This document shows positions 27,701-36,265 of a stretch of 64,000 bases of DNA, piece after piece (the stretch's first letter is position 1; each line of letters starts with the position of its first letter). Below the pieces are notes generated by a model. The model made no database searches and was not told where the DNA came from. It saw nothing but the letters and a program-made list of their open reading frames with translations. Location: NCBI GenBank assembly GCA_913775095.1, contig CAJYIW010000017.1, forward strand, positions 159,006 to 223,005. Reading direction: 5' to 3'. The position numbers were made by a program, and so were the translations under genes. Source of the stretch: an uncultured Siphonobacter sp. (GTDB lineage: Bacteria; Bacteroidota; Bacteroidia; Cytophagales; Spirosomataceae).

Positions 27701-27882
27701 AAGCAGTAACCACGAAAATCGGGATGCAGCGGGCCCGCATCTACGTCATGAGCCAGAACCTGCTGACGTTCACCAATTACTCAGGATACGATCCTGAAAT
27801 CGGGGGCGGAGTGACGAGCATCGACCGGGGCATTTACCCCCAAGCCCGTTCCTTTATGTTAGGTCTGAACCTGGGATTCTAA
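24772..27882 (+). CDS. SusC/RagA-type TonB-dependent outer-membrane receptor
   Basis: The frame opens at 24703, but the signal peptide begins at the paired ATGs 24772/24775 (MMRKFTLLLSLISL), giving about 1036 residues. After the signal come a CarboxypepD_reg-like domain (VTGKVTAKSDGGPLVGVSV), a TonB box region EEVVVVGYG, a plug with GQPG, VRGLTTLNNN and DPLWVIDG, and a 22-strand-type barrel with aromatic C-terminus. This family imports oligosaccharides across the outer membrane with a SusD lipoprotein. The SusD gene follows 16 bp later. Given the GH16 and GH5 genes, a beta-glucan oligosaccharide is the likely cargo. Confidence 0.93.
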   Translation: MMRKFTLLLSLISLMAGFLGVAAQVLTVTGKVTAKSDGGPLVGVSVLVQGTTTGATSDASGNYRVNVTGPDAVLIFTQVGMKRQTQSVGNRTQIDVVLEEDAGNLEEVVVVGYGAQKKSVVTGAISSVKASDLATMPITRVDEALQGRASGLTITQSSGQPGANSSVRVRGLTTLNNNDPLWVIDGVVVDNGGIGYLNQSDIESIEVLKDAASQAIYGARAAAGVILVTTKKGKAGSIQVSYNGFYGVSSPAKKLNLLNATQYATIRNESLVNAGRQPLFANPQSLGQGTDWQSVIFNNSARRQNHELSISGGGEKSTFYLSLGYIDQEGIVATPISEYKRLNLRLNSTHKLAKWLTFGQNLGYAREKNVGLGNTNSEFGGPLSSAINLDPLTPTVVTDPAEAAAYTNVGIRRDANGNPYGISRYVAQEITNPLAYMQTRLGNNGWSDNIVGNAYLEAEPIKGLKLRSTLGTKLAFWGSEGFSPLAYLNATTITSQTSFTRVMNRRLDYNLENTISYTRDFDRHNLSVLLGQGAYQDNNTYMTSVTFYNIPADNFEDASLNYKRPTDQRSSDGSEGALHRVSSLFARVNYSYDEKYLLQALIRRDGSSRFGANNKFGVFPSLSLGWVLSREAFFPQQNVVNFFKLRGGYGVVGNDAIGDFAYLSTIGSGRNYAFGNSGTYLIGYSPNAPANPDLRWEQTTQTNIGFDATLFNNVSMTLEWFKKVTTDVLQNPRIPGYVGAISNPAANVADIQNQGIELELGYKKKFGDLNFSLNGNVSYIKNKVTNLGRGIEYLSGGQSFQASSYPITRTAVGQPINSFFGFRTQGIFQNQGEVESYTNAEGKVIQPNAKPGDFRWEDINGDGQINDQDRTFLGNPTPTVGYGFTLNLGYKNFDFVLFGQGAAGNKIFQGLRRLDIQPANYQTSVLGRWTGEGSTNTHPRIVEGDPNKNFLNPSDFYLEDGGYFRIKTLQLGYTIPKAVTTKIGMQRARIYVMSQNLLTFTNYSGYDPEIGGGVTSIDRGIYPQARSFMLGLNLGF

Positions 27883-27898
27883 TCTGAAAAATTCTGTA

Positions 27899-29434
27899 AT
27901 GAAAAAAAATACATTGAAATGGGGAGCCATGCTCATGGGTGGGATGCTCCTGTTAAATGCCTGTTCGTCCGATTTTCTGGAAGTAAAACCGAAAGGAACG
28001 GATCTGGAAAGTAACTATTACCGCAACCAGCAGGAGGCTTTTAATGGGCTGGTAGCCATCTATGATGTGGTAGGCTGGCAGGGCGGCGGTTACGTTACCA
28101 AGATAGGAACGCTGAATGCGGCTTCCGACGATCATTACGCGGGTGGCGGTGGCCCTAGCGACGTGACGGATTATCAGGTCATTTCCAATTTTACGCTGAC
28201 ACCCGCCGTGGGACCTCAGGATGATTTATGGCGGAAGGGTTTTTCCGGCATCTTCCGGGCCAATACCTTACTTCAGAAGCTGCCTTCGGTGCCGATGGAC
28301 GAATCCCTGAAAACCCGTTACGCGGCAGAGGCTAAGTTTTTAAGAGCGTATTTCTACTTCGATCTGGTTCGTTTTTTCAGGAATGTTCCGCTGTTCACAA
28401 CGCCCATTTCCACGAGTGAGATGTACGATGTCGTACAGGCGGCCCCAGCGGAAATTTACGCTCAGATTGAAAAAGACCTGACGGAATCGGTAGCGGTGTT
28501 ACCGGCGTCCGTTCCCGTTGGAACCGAAGGCGGACGGGCCACGCAGGCCGCCGCTCATGCGTTATTAGGTAAGGTGTATCTGCAGCAGGAGAAGTTTACG
28601 CAGGCAGCTCAGGAGCTGGCTCTGGTGAACGGAACCCCCGGCGGAACCTCTTCGTACGGCAACAAACTGATGGCTAATTTTGCGGACCTCTGGAAGAACA
28701 CCAGTAAATTCAACAGCGAGTCCATTTTTGAGATTTCTTATACCAATACTTCGGCGGGCGACTGGGGTTGTGTGGCCTGTACGGAAGGAAACGTACTGAA
28801 TATCATGGTAGGACCCCGTGGATACCGGGCTCTGAAATCCAACGCCCCTGATTACGTATCGGGCTGGAGCTTTCTGGTGGTCACGGCCGATTTATTCAAT
28901 GCCATTCGTAATGATCCCCGCAGCACCGCCACGGTTGCCAATCTAGACAGTCTCGAGAAAAACGGAATTGCCACGTATGAGAAGGGATACATGAACACGG
29001 GATACTTCCTGGGCAAACTGGCCGCCCGCCAGTCGGATCGTCCGACGGGTGCGGGTGCTCCGGAGCTGAATTATCCGCAGAATATGTATGAAATCCGACT
29101 GGCGGATACCTATTTGCTGGAAGCGGAAGCTCTCGTACGCGGGGGCGGAGACCTGACCCGGGCGGCGGCTCTGATCAATGCCGTTCGCGACCGTGCCTAT
29201 AAGGATGCAACTCACCGGGTTACTGCCACGCTTGATAACATCATCCGCGAGCGTCGTCTGGAGCTGGCGGGTGAAGGTCATCGTTTCTTTGATCTGGTTC
29301 GCTGGGGACGGGCGGCTACGGTTTTGCAGTCGAAAGGATTTGTAGCCGGGAAAAACGAGATTCTGCCTATCCCCTTACTCGAGCTGGAAAACACGAAGCT
29401 TGAGCAAAGCAAAGAGTGGGGCGGCACCCGATAA
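27899..29434 (+). CDS. SusD/RagB-type surface glycan-binding lipoprotein
   Basis: The 511-residue protein has a lipoprotein signal with lipobox LLNAC followed by SSDFLEVKP, the usual N-terminal pattern of the family. TPR-like helices follow (AAEAKFLRAYFYFDLVRFF), and the C-terminal SusD motif IRERRLELAGEGHRFFDLVRWG is clear. It caps the SusC-like transporter on the cell surface and captures glycan. It is cotranscribed with the upstream susC-like gene. Downstream lies a 445-bp hairpin-rich spacer before the hydrolase genes, which may lower their expression relative to susCD. Confidence 0.93.
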   Translation: MKKNTLKWGAMLMGGMLLLNACSSDFLEVKPKGTDLESNYYRNQQEAFNGLVAIYDVVGWQGGGYVTKIGTLNAASDDHYAGGGGPSDVTDYQVISNFTLTPAVGPQDDLWRKGFSGIFRANTLLQKLPSVPMDESLKTRYAAEAKFLRAYFYFDLVRFFRNVPLFTTPISTSEMYDVVQAAPAEIYAQIEKDLTESVAVLPASVPVGTEGGRATQAAAHALLGKVYLQQEKFTQAAQELALVNGTPGGTSSYGNKLMANFADLWKNTSKFNSESIFEISYTNTSAGDWGCVACTEGNVLNIMVGPRGYRALKSNAPDYVSGWSFLVVTADLFNAIRNDPRSTATVANLDSLEKNGIATYEKGYMNTGYFLGKLAARQSDRPTGAGAPELNYPQNMYEIRLADTYLLEAEALVRGGGDLTRAAALINAVRDRAYKDATHRVTATLDNIIRERRLELAGEGHRFFDLVRWGRAATVLQSKGFVAGKNEILPIPLLELENTKLEQSKEWGGTR

Positions 29435-29437
29435 CTC

Positions 29438-29541
29438 CTGTTGGTCTGTGACTGTGTTGCGGATTTGAGAAAATAGCGTTTGTAACGCTTTGCGTCGGAG
29501 ACGCTATTCTCTCAAATCCGCGTTAAAAACGCGGACTAACC
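29438..29541 (+). repeat. 104-bp imperfect palindromic repeat, copy A
   Basis: The unit starts with CTGTTGGTCTG and ends with GCGGACTAACC. An internal long hairpin pairs 29461-29479 with 29501-29519 (18 of 19). A second copy of equal length starts 114 bp further on. It begins four bases after the susD stop codon. Confidence 0.75.
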
Positions 29542-29551
29542 CTAAGATAGC

Positions 29552-29655
29552 CTGTTAGTTCGTAACTGTGTCGCGAATTTGGGAGAAGAGCGTTGGTAAC
29601 ACTCTGGTGTCGCAGACGCTATTCCGCAAATCTGCTTTACAAACGCGGACTAACC
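29552..29655 (+). repeat. 104-bp imperfect palindromic repeat, copy B
   Basis: It shares the end CGCGGACTAACC and the start CTGTT-GT with copy A and has the same length, but it differs at many internal positions. The internal hairpin is weaker here. Confidence 0.7.
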
Positions 29656-29713
29656 GTGTAGATACGTCGATTCATCGCGGCTGGGCAAAGGAGGTTTCTT
29701 GCCCAACGTGTTG

Positions 29714-29756
29714 GAATCAGGCCATCCGCAGCCAATAAAAGCTGGCGGCCTGATTC
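29714..29756 (+). repeat. Stem-loop with perfect 10-bp arms
   Basis: GAATCAGGCC (29714-29723) pairs with GGCCTGATTC (29747-29756), and an inner GCCA/TGGC stem extends it. It is upstream of the GH16 gene and has no T-tract. Confidence 0.6.
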
Positions 29757-29879
29757 TTAAGAAAGTCTTTGAACCTGAAGGTCAGCGGTCGTACCTTCCT
29801 GACCCGTATTGTTACTTATTCTGCTTAACCTCCATAATCCGGGCTGGATGGTCACTTCCAGCCCTTCCTTATTCTACCG

Positions 29880-30740
29880 ATGATGTACCTACGATTCACC
29901 AGTATATCGGTCCTGCTCGCCCTGAACGTATTCGCCTGTTCGGGTCAGAAAACGCCCGTGGAACCTGCTCCCACCAAACCAATTTCTAAACCTCAGGACC
30001 TGGGCTGGACCTACGCGGCCCAACCCAGCTGGTCCGATGAATTTGATTACAACGGATTGCCCGATGCCAAAAAATGGGGCTATGACCTGGGCGGCAGCGG
30101 CTGGGGAAATAATGAATTGCAGTATTATACGGACAGTGAAAAAAACGCTCACGTCGCGAATGGAAAACTGTTCATTACGGCTTTAAAAGAGAACAAGGAG
30201 GGAAAATCTTATACTTCTACCCGGTTAGTCAGTAAAGGCAAAGGAGATTTTCTCTACGGTCGATTTGAAATCAAAGCCAAGTTACCCAGGGGGCAGGGCA
30301 CCTGGCCTGCCATCTGGATGTTGCCCACCGACTGGGCGTACGGTGGCTGGCCTCATTCCGGTGAAATTGATATTATGGAGCACGTCGGGTATGATCCGAA
30401 CGTAGTGCATATCACGACACATAGCCTGGCGTATTACTTTAAAATCAATACCCAGAAAACGGCAACCCGTAAGCTGGATAACGTTTTTGACGAATTTCAT
30501 ACCTATCGCGTGGACTGGACCCCTTACGCCATCCGCGGATACATTGACGATGCGTTCATTTTTGAATTCGTGAATGAAGGTAAAACCTTTGCCGAATGGC
30601 CCTTTGACAAACGATTCCATCTGTTACTCAATGTGGCCGTTGGAGGAGACTGGGGCGGAGCTAAAGGCGTAGATGATTCGATTTTCCCCACTTCCATGGA
30701 GGTGGACTACGTTCGGGTGTACCCCATGATTGAAAAATAA
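29880..30740 (+). CDS. GH16 family endo-beta-glucanase (laminarinase-like) lipoprotein
   Basis: The 286-residue protein carries a lipoprotein-like signal (VFAC, Cys20) and a Pro-rich linker. The GH16 catalytic domain has WSDEF near the start and the core GEIDIME at 161-167, which supplies nucleophile Glu162, Asp164 and acid/base Glu167. WPAIWML and a C-terminal MEVDYVRVY are also typical of laminarinase-type members. It should cleave beta-1,3 or mixed-linked glucans at the cell surface. The next gene, a GH5 enzyme, starts 34 bp later. Confidence 0.92.
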   Translation: MMYLRFTSISVLLALNVFACSGQKTPVEPAPTKPISKPQDLGWTYAAQPSWSDEFDYNGLPDAKKWGYDLGGSGWGNNELQYYTDSEKNAHVANGKLFITALKENKEGKSYTSTRLVSKGKGDFLYGRFEIKAKLPRGQGTWPAIWMLPTDWAYGGWPHSGEIDIMEHVGYDPNVVHITTHSLAYYFKINTQKTATRKLDNVFDEFHTYRVDWTPYAIRGYIDDAFIFEFVNEGKTFAEWPFDKRFHLLLNVAVGGDWGGAKGVDDSIFPTSMEVDYVRVYPMIEK

Positions 30741-30774
30741 ACGGTTCTCTCGTTTCTTTAAAAGTAACCTCTGC

Positions 30775-32502
30775 ATGTCTTTTCGTTATTTATGGGTAGG
30801 GCTGATGGCCTTATGTGTTTCCTGTGCCTGTCAGGGCCAGGGGTTTGTGAAAGCCCAGGGCCAGAAACTAGTGGATGGAAAGGGAAACCCCTTATTGCTC
30901 CGGGGAATGGGGTTGGGAGGCTGGATGCTGCAGGAAGGCTATATGTTTCGGCTGGGTAACCGGGGACAACAGTATCGGATCCGGGAAGGGATTCAGGAGC
31001 TGATAGGACCCGCGAAAACCGAAGCTTTTTACAAAGGCTGGCGGGCCAGTCACACCCGCAAAATCGACATTGATTCCATGGCGGCCTGGGGCTTCAATTC
31101 CATTCGCCTGCCCATGCATTATCAACTGTACACCCTGTCCGTCGAGCAGGAACCCGTAGCGGGTCAGCAGACCTGGCTGGACGAGGGCTTTGCCCTGACG
31201 GATCGTCTGTTGCAGTGGTGTAAAGCCAATCAGGTATTTCTGATTCTGGACTTACACGCCGCTCCCGGCGGGCAGGGCAATGACCTGCCCATTTCAGACC
31301 GGGACCCTTCGAAACCTTCGCTCTGGCAGAGTGAAGCCAACCAGCAGAAAACGGTGGCGTTGTGGCGAAAACTGGCCGAGCGTTATGCCAACGAACCCTG
31401 GATTGCGGGCTATGACCTCATCAACGAACCCAACTGGGGCTTTCAGGATCCGAAAGATACCCGTGGCACGGAGGAGTCAGAAAACGAGCCTTTGCGGAAG
31501 CTTATGATGGACATTACCAAAGCCATTCGCGAAGTCGATCAGAATCACTTGATCATCATCGAAGGAAATGGGTTCGGTAATAACTATCGGGGAATTTTGC
31601 CCACCTGGGATGCTAACATGGCCCTGAGTTTTCACAAATACGGGAACTTCAACGATGAACAGGCAATTCAGTCTTTCCTCAGCTTGCGGAAAGAATACAA
31701 CCTGCCCCTCTGGTTAGGAGAATCCGGCGAAAACTCCAATCCCTGGTTTACGGATGCCATCCGGCTGATGGAACGCCACGAGATTGGCTGGTGCTGGTGG
31801 CAGGAAAAGAAAATGGGCATTAACAATCCGCTGGAAATTAAGGTAACTCCCGGTTACGAAAAATTACTGGCGTACTGGAATGGAAAGGGACCGAAACCCT
31901 CGGAAGCGGAAGCTTCAAAAACCCTGAATGAACTGCTGGACTTACTGAAACTGGAAAACAACATCTATCACCCCGACGTAGTAGATGCGATGTTCCGCCA
32001 GGTAAAGTCTTCGGAGACTGTGCCCTTTAAAAAACATAATATAGGGAAACAAACCGTCATTAGAGCCGTTGATTTTGACCTCGGAAGACAACGCTCGGCT
32101 TATTTCGATGCGGACTCCGCCAGCTATCATTACACACCGGGGGTCAATACGGTGGGAAATCGGGGGCATAGCTACCGTAATGATGGGGTAGACATTGAGA
32201 AGAAAGGGGATTCTTACGTCATCACGCACACCGAAGCCGGCGAATGGCTGCAATACACAGTCCTGGCTGAAAAGGCGGGCGAGTATCAGGCCCAATTTCG
32301 GGTAATGTCTCCTGCTGACGCGGCTCTGGCTCTGGAGGTCAATGGTAAGTCCGCGTTACCTGAGGTAGTCATTTCTGCCCGCTCAGGGGAGTGGACGTCT
32401 ACCGTTCCTCAAAAAATCAGGCTTCAGAAGGGAAAAAATGTTCTTAAGATTCGGGTAATTAAAGGTGGTTTCGATCTGGAATCGATGCAGTTAACCCGCT
32501 AA
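30775..32502 (+). CDS. GH5-type glucanase with C-terminal CBM6-like domain
   Basis: The frame extends back to a TTG at 30730 inside the GH16 gene, but the ATG at 30775 begins a signal peptide, so the protein is 575 residues. It is probably a lipoprotein or periplasmic (LCVSCACQ). The catalytic barrel has LRGMGLGGW near 42, LINEPN with acid/base Glu218, and LGESGEN with nucleophile Glu316. Residues 425-575 resemble a CBM6-type binding domain (NDGVDIEKKGDSY, GEWLQYTV). Exo-beta-1,3-glucanase-like or endoglucanase activity on glucan fragments made by the GH16 enzyme is inferred. A terminator follows. Confidence 0.88.
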   Translation: MSFRYLWVGLMALCVSCACQGQGFVKAQGQKLVDGKGNPLLLRGMGLGGWMLQEGYMFRLGNRGQQYRIREGIQELIGPAKTEAFYKGWRASHTRKIDIDSMAAWGFNSIRLPMHYQLYTLSVEQEPVAGQQTWLDEGFALTDRLLQWCKANQVFLILDLHAAPGGQGNDLPISDRDPSKPSLWQSEANQQKTVALWRKLAERYANEPWIAGYDLINEPNWGFQDPKDTRGTEESENEPLRKLMMDITKAIREVDQNHLIIIEGNGFGNNYRGILPTWDANMALSFHKYGNFNDEQAIQSFLSLRKEYNLPLWLGESGENSNPWFTDAIRLMERHEIGWCWWQEKKMGINNPLEIKVTPGYEKLLAYWNGKGPKPSEAEASKTLNELLDLLKLENNIYHPDVVDAMFRQVKSSETVPFKKHNIGKQTVIRAVDFDLGRQRSAYFDADSASYHYTPGVNTVGNRGHSYRNDGVDIEKKGDSYVITHTEAGEWLQYTVLAEKAGEYQAQFRVMSPADAALALEVNGKSALPEVVISARSGEWTSTVPQKIRLQKGKNVLKIRVIKGGFDLESMQLTR

Positions 32503-32529
32503 GTACCTCTTCTACTTTCTAGTCATAAG

Positions 32530-32566
32530 AAACGCCGTTCAGCAGTCAACTGAACGGCGTTTTTTT
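32530..32566 (+). terminator. Terminator of the glucan locus
   Basis: A 13-bp perfect stem (32530-32542 with 32550-32562) is followed by T residues. Flanking AGTCATAA/TTATGACT arms extend the symmetry, so it can also serve the convergent transporter gene ending at 32579. Confidence 0.9.
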
Positions 32567-32578
32567 ATGACTGGAAAG

Positions 32579-33757
32579 TTACAGCAGCAATAGCGTTCGA
32601 ACGGCCATCCAGCCCATGATTCCCATGATCACAATCCCGGTAGCCGTCAGCCAGACGGGGTGCCGATACGTCCTCGCCAGTGCCGGACGGTGTACGACCA
32701 GCAACATAATAAGCAGCGATAGGGGCAGAATCATCCCGTTGACGGCTCCGGCTACGACTAGTAAGGTAATGGGATTTCCAACGAACAGAAAAATGACGGT
32801 CGAAAGGATAATAAATCCCAGCGTAAGGGCCGTGGAACGCTGGAATAGGGAGACGTGTAAGGTTCGTACGAAAGAAACCGATGTATACGCGGAGCCCGTC
32901 ACGGAAGTAATCGCGGCACACCACATGACGAGGCCAAATAATTTATACCCCAGCGTCCCCGCCGCCTGCTGGAACATGGAAGCAGGGGGATTGGCGGAAT
33001 CAATGGGTAAGCCCTGCATGACCACGCCCAGAGCAGCCAGAAATAGAAAAATCCGCATGAGCGAAGCAATGCCAATGCCCGTAATGGCTCCCCGGTTCGT
33101 TTCTGGTATGGCCTGGGCTCCGGTCAGGCCCGCATCGAGCAGACGATGAGCCCCCGCGAAGGTAATGTAGCCGCCTACGGTTCCTCCCACTAACGTAATA
33201 ATGGCCGTCGTATCCAGCACGTCGGGATTAAAGGTCTTGGCCACGGCCACAGCCAGCGGGGGATGAGCCGTAAAAACCACGTAAAACGTCAGGGCAATCA
33301 TGAGTAAGCCCAGCCATTTGGAAAAGGAATCCATGGCCGAAAGGGCATCTTTTCTGACGAACAGAATGACGGCAATGCAGGCACTGATGACCGCTCCGGC
33401 TTCCACCGGAATGCCCAGTAAGACGTTCAGGCCCAGTCCGGCTCCGGCAATGTTACCAATGTTGAAAACGAGTCCCCCCAGGCCAATCAGCACCGAAAGC
33501 AGATGTCCCAGACCGGGAAATAACGCATTGGCCAGATCCGGGGCTTTCTGACCGCAGGCAATCACGATCCGCCAGATGTTCAGCTGGACACCAATATCGA
33601 GTAGAATGGAAAGCAGAATCACGAAGCCAAAACTGGCCTGGAGTTTAACCGTGAAGAGAGTTGTCTGGGTTAAAAAGCCGGGGCCAATGGCGGAAGTAGC
33701 CATTAAAAAAGCCGCTCCCATCAAACTCGAGGCCAGCGAAGTAGATTTCTTAGTCAT
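32579..33757 (-). CDS. NRAMP-related transporter linked to 5-oxoprolinase
   Basis: The 392-residue protein has about eleven membrane helices and resembles the NRAMP/divalent-metal family, like YcsG of Bacillus which also neighbours this operon. However, the first helix reads SAIGPGFLTQTT at residues 22-33, where metal-transporting members carry Asp-Pro-Gly-Asn. The Met-Pro-His motif of helix 6 is also not evident. Metal transport is therefore doubtful, and movement of 5-oxoproline or another operon substrate is an alternative inference. It starts 3 bp after pxpA, so it is clearly cotranscribed. Confidence 0.8.
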   Translation of the reverse strand: MTKKSTSLASSLMGAAFLMATSAIGPGFLTQTTLFTVKLQASFGFVILLSILLDIGVQLNIWRIVIACGQKAPDLANALFPGLGHLLSVLIGLGGLVFNIGNIAGAGLGLNVLLGIPVEAGAVISACIAVILFVRKDALSAMDSFSKWLGLLMIALTFYVVFTAHPPLAVAVAKTFNPDVLDTTAIITLVGGTVGGYITFAGAHRLLDAGLTGAQAIPETNRGAITGIGIASLMRIFLFLAALGVVMQGLPIDSANPPASMFQQAAGTLGYKLFGLVMWCAAITSVTGSAYTSVSFVRTLHVSLFQRSTALTLGFIILSTVIFLFVGNPITLLVVAGAVNGMILPLSLLIMLLVVHRPALARTYRHPVWLTATGIVIMGIMGWMAVRTLLLL

Positions 33758-33760
33758 CGG

Positions 33761-34492
33761 TTAAGGGTGTGAGGGACAACGTAACTGAACGCCTGCCGCC
33801 TGTAACTGGGCGTGTAAGGTTTGAGCGAAAAGCAAAGCCTGAGGGCCATCCCCGTGAATGCAGACTGTTTCCGCTTTCCGGGCCGGGTCCTGGATAAACT
33901 GCATAACCTGGGCCATCGCTGCCGATGGATCCTGGATGTGGGCACCGGGCTGAGATCGGGGCGTTAAAGTGCCGTCGGGCTGGTACTTCCGGTCGGCAAA
34001 GATTTCGCTGCAGGTGGCTAAACCCAGGGTTTGAGCTTCCGAAATCAGGTGACTCCCGGCTAAACCATACAGCACCAGTCCCGCGTCAAAATCCCGAACG
34101 GCCTGAGCAATGGAGCGGGCGAGGGCGGCATCCTGGGCGGCCATGTTATACAAAGCTCCGTGGGGCTTGACGTGCTGAAGTTTAGCTCCCGCCGCCTGAA
34201 CAAATCCGGCCAGTGCTCCGATCTGATATAGTACCAGGGTATAGGCCTCCGAAGGGCTAATTTGCATATTTCGTCGACCAAATCCCTGTAAATCCGCAAA
34301 ACCGGGATGGGCTCCCATGGCTACGCCGTACTTCAGGCATTGATGAACCGTCGCCTGCATCACGCCGGGATCGCCCGCGTGAAAGCCACAGGCAATGCTG
34401 GCGGAAGTAATGAGTGGTAAGATGGCTTCATCCTGACCGATGGTATAGGCTCCAAAACTTTCTCCTAAATCACAGTTAATATCAATTCGCAT
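33761..34492 (-). CDS. pxpA: 5-oxoprolinase subunit A (LamB/YcsF family)
   Basis: The 243-residue protein opens with [10 protein letters not shown] and contains [15 protein letters not shown] and KPHGALYN, the standard LamB/YcsF motifs. With PxpB and PxpC it converts 5-oxoproline to glutamate using ATP in the cytoplasm. Its start overlaps the end of pxpC by 11 bp and its stop lies 3 bp before the transporter gene, so the four genes form a tight operon. Confidence 0.93.
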   Translation of the reverse strand: MRIDINCDLGESFGAYTIGQDEAILPLITSASIACGFHAGDPGVMQATVHQCLKYGVAMGAHPGFADLQGFGRRNMQISPSEAYTLVLYQIGALAGFVQAAGAKLQHVKPHGALYNMAAQDAALARSIAQAVRDFDAGLVLYGLAGSHLISEAQTLGLATCSEIFADRKYQPDGTLTPRSQPGAHIQDPSAAMAQVMQFIQDPARKAETVCIHGDGPQALLFAQTLHAQLQAAGVQLRCPSHP

Positions 34493-35435
34493 GCAATCGC
34501 TGAAAAATTCGTTGTTTGAGAAGTTGTAATCGCTGTTGGTAAGATACGTAGATTTCTTCGGCCTCAGCGGGAGTTACGGCTACGAACCGAATGCGGTTTC
34601 CCGGAACCAGTTGCCCGCAAAGGCACAAATCCGCTTCTACAACCTGAGCCACTCGCGGATAGCCGCCCGTGGCAGGTGCGTCGTTCATCATCAAAACCAG
34701 GTGGCCGTCGGGCAACCCCTGAATCGTACCCGGACTTACCGCCGTTGAAAGCAATTCTTTGTTTTGCAGGCGTTGCATCTGTGCCTGCAGTCGATAGCCC
34801 ATCCGGTTACTTTGCGGTAGAATCACAAGCGTCTCCTCCAGAAACTGATGCTGACTTTCGGGCGTAAACCAATCCCATTCCGGACCTTTCATGACGCGGA
34901 TGACGGGCGTGGCGGAATACGCAGGTAAGGCAGAAGAAGCAATAGAAAAGCCCAGATGCAAGTGCGGCGGTGGGGGGAAACGCAAGAGATCGCCTTTCCG
35001 TAAAGCCCTGCCCTGAAAACCACCCCATCCTGCCGAAGCATAGGTGCTGTAACTGCCGAGAACGCAAGGCACCTCCCAGCCCCCGGCAACGGCAAGGTAA
35101 CTTCGGCTACCTATTCCCCGGTAGGTAATTTTCAGACGATTGCCCGCCCGAATCGGAATGGGTTTCCAGCAGTCGATGGCTAAGGTATCCAGGGAAGCTT
35201 GCACTCCGTATCCGGTGACAGCCACGACCGTTGCCTGCTGAAAAACCAGTTCAAGTCCGCCCAGGCTTACTTCAAGCGTGGGCAGATTTTCGTGGTTGCC
35301 TACCAGCCAGTTGGCGGCCCGGTGGGCAAAGCCATCTGCGGCTCCGCTCAGTACTACGCCCTGGGCCCGGTAGTGTTCCCGTCCCAGATCCTGAACGGTG
35401 GTGAGCATACCCGGCTGAATGAGTTCTGCGGCCAT
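34482..35435 (-). CDS. pxpC: 5-oxoprolinase subunit C (biotin-dependent-carboxyltransferase/KipA-like)
   Basis: The 317-residue protein has the family's opening [27 protein letters not shown] and a later [34 protein letters not shown] segment, both diagnostic of allophanate-hydrolase-subunit-2/PxpC proteins. Together with PxpB it forms the part that phosphorylates and cleaves 5-oxoproline. It follows pxpB by 3 bp and overlaps pxpA by 11 bp. Confidence 0.92.
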   Translation of the reverse strand: MAAELIQPGMLTTVQDLGREHYRAQGVVLSGAADGFAHRAANWLVGNHENLPTLEVSLGGLELVFQQATVVAVTGYGVQASLDTLAIDCWKPIPIRAGNRLKITYRGIGSRSYLAVAGGWEVPCVLGSYSTYASAGWGGFQGRALRKGDLLRFPPPPHLHLGFSIASSALPAYSATPVIRVMKGPEWDWFTPESQHQFLEETLVILPQSNRMGYRLQAQMQRLQNKELLSTAVSPGTIQGLPDGHLVLMMNDAPATGGYPRVAQVVEADLCLCGQLVPGNRIRFVAVTPAEAEEIYVSYQQRLQLLKQRIFQRLHAN

Positions 35436-35438
35436 GAC

Positions 35439-36128
35439 TTAAAGGGTGTTGACGGGAATAAACTGTATTTCATCGCCCGCCTGTAAAAAGGCGGGAGGAT
35501 TCTGATCCTTATCAAAAAGCAGTACCGGGGTTCGGCCGATAATTTGCCAGCCTCCCGGAATGGTCATGGGGTAAATGCCCGTTTGAGCTCCCGCAATTCC
35601 CACGGAACCAGCCGAAACCTGAGCTCTTGGCGTAGTTTTCCGGGGCGTATGAAGCGTTTCCGGCAACCCACCCATGTAAGCAAAGCCCGGCACAAAGCCC
35701 AGCATATACACCTGATAAACGGCCTGACTATGTCGGGTAATGACTTCAGCCGGGGAAAGTCCGCAGTGCGTGGCCACTTCTTCCAGGTCTGGCCCGTATT
35801 CCCCGCCGTACTGAACCGGAATTTCAATCCGTCTGGATGGGGAAGGCAGAGGAAGCGAGGCTGAAGCATGGATGATTTCCCACACCCGGTTTTGAACCCA
35901 TTCCGCCGCCAACTGGCCCGGATGGTGTTCGCGAATCAGGCAGGGATCGTAAAAAATGGTTAGGGTTGCATACGCCGGAACCAGCTCGGTCAGGCCGGGA
36001 AAAGGCTGAGCTTTTAGTTCCTGTAGGAACCTTCGGATCTCCGCCGCCACCGCCGGATGAATGACAGGCTCCCATTCCACGGTCAGTGCTTTTTCCGAAA
36101 GTTGATAGATCCGTCGAGGTGTCAGCAT
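35439..36128 (-). CDS. pxpB: 5-oxoprolinase subunit B (KipI-like)
   Basis: The frame opens at 36182, but the ATG at 36128 aligns better with the family start (MLTPRRIYQLSEKALTVEW), giving 229 residues. Motifs include PVQYGGEYGPDLEEVA, GFVPGFAYMGGLP and RTTPRAQVSAGSVGIAG-type sequence, typical of PxpB/allophanate hydrolase subunit 1. It is first in the operon pxpB-pxpC-pxpA-transporter. The upstream 137 bp separate it from the divergent pncB. Confidence 0.92.
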   Translation of the reverse strand: MLTPRRIYQLSEKALTVEWEPVIHPAVAAEIRRFLQELKAQPFPGLTELVPAYATLTIFYDPCLIREHHPGQLAAEWVQNRVWEIIHASASLPLPSPSRRIEIPVQYGGEYGPDLEEVATHCGLSPAEVITRHSQAVYQVYMLGFVPGFAYMGGLPETLHTPRKTTPRAQVSAGSVGIAGAQTGIYPMTIPGGWQIIGRTPVLLFDKDQNPPAFLQAGDEIQFIPVNTL

Positions 36129-36265
36129 ATCCTGCGTTTTTTGCCGAAGGTAAGCAGGATACCCGCATGGTTCCCCATTCAAAGTTTACCGGAGGTACGA
36201 AATTTATGCGTGTTCTATCTTTATACTTACGTTTTCTACGGGCAAAACCCATTAGCTGACTATTC

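Larger units (their letters stand above)
29435..29879 (+). other. Hairpin-dense spacer between susD and GH16 genes
   Basis: No supported gene is found in this 445-bp spacer. It holds two 104-bp palindromic repeats, then stem-loops near 29683-29704 (GGGCAA/TTGCCC), 29714-29756, 29780-29804 (GGTCAG/CTGACC) and 29841-29864 (GGGCTGGA/TCCAGCCC). None ends in a long T-tract, so mRNA processing or stabilisation is as likely as termination. Confidence 0.6.
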
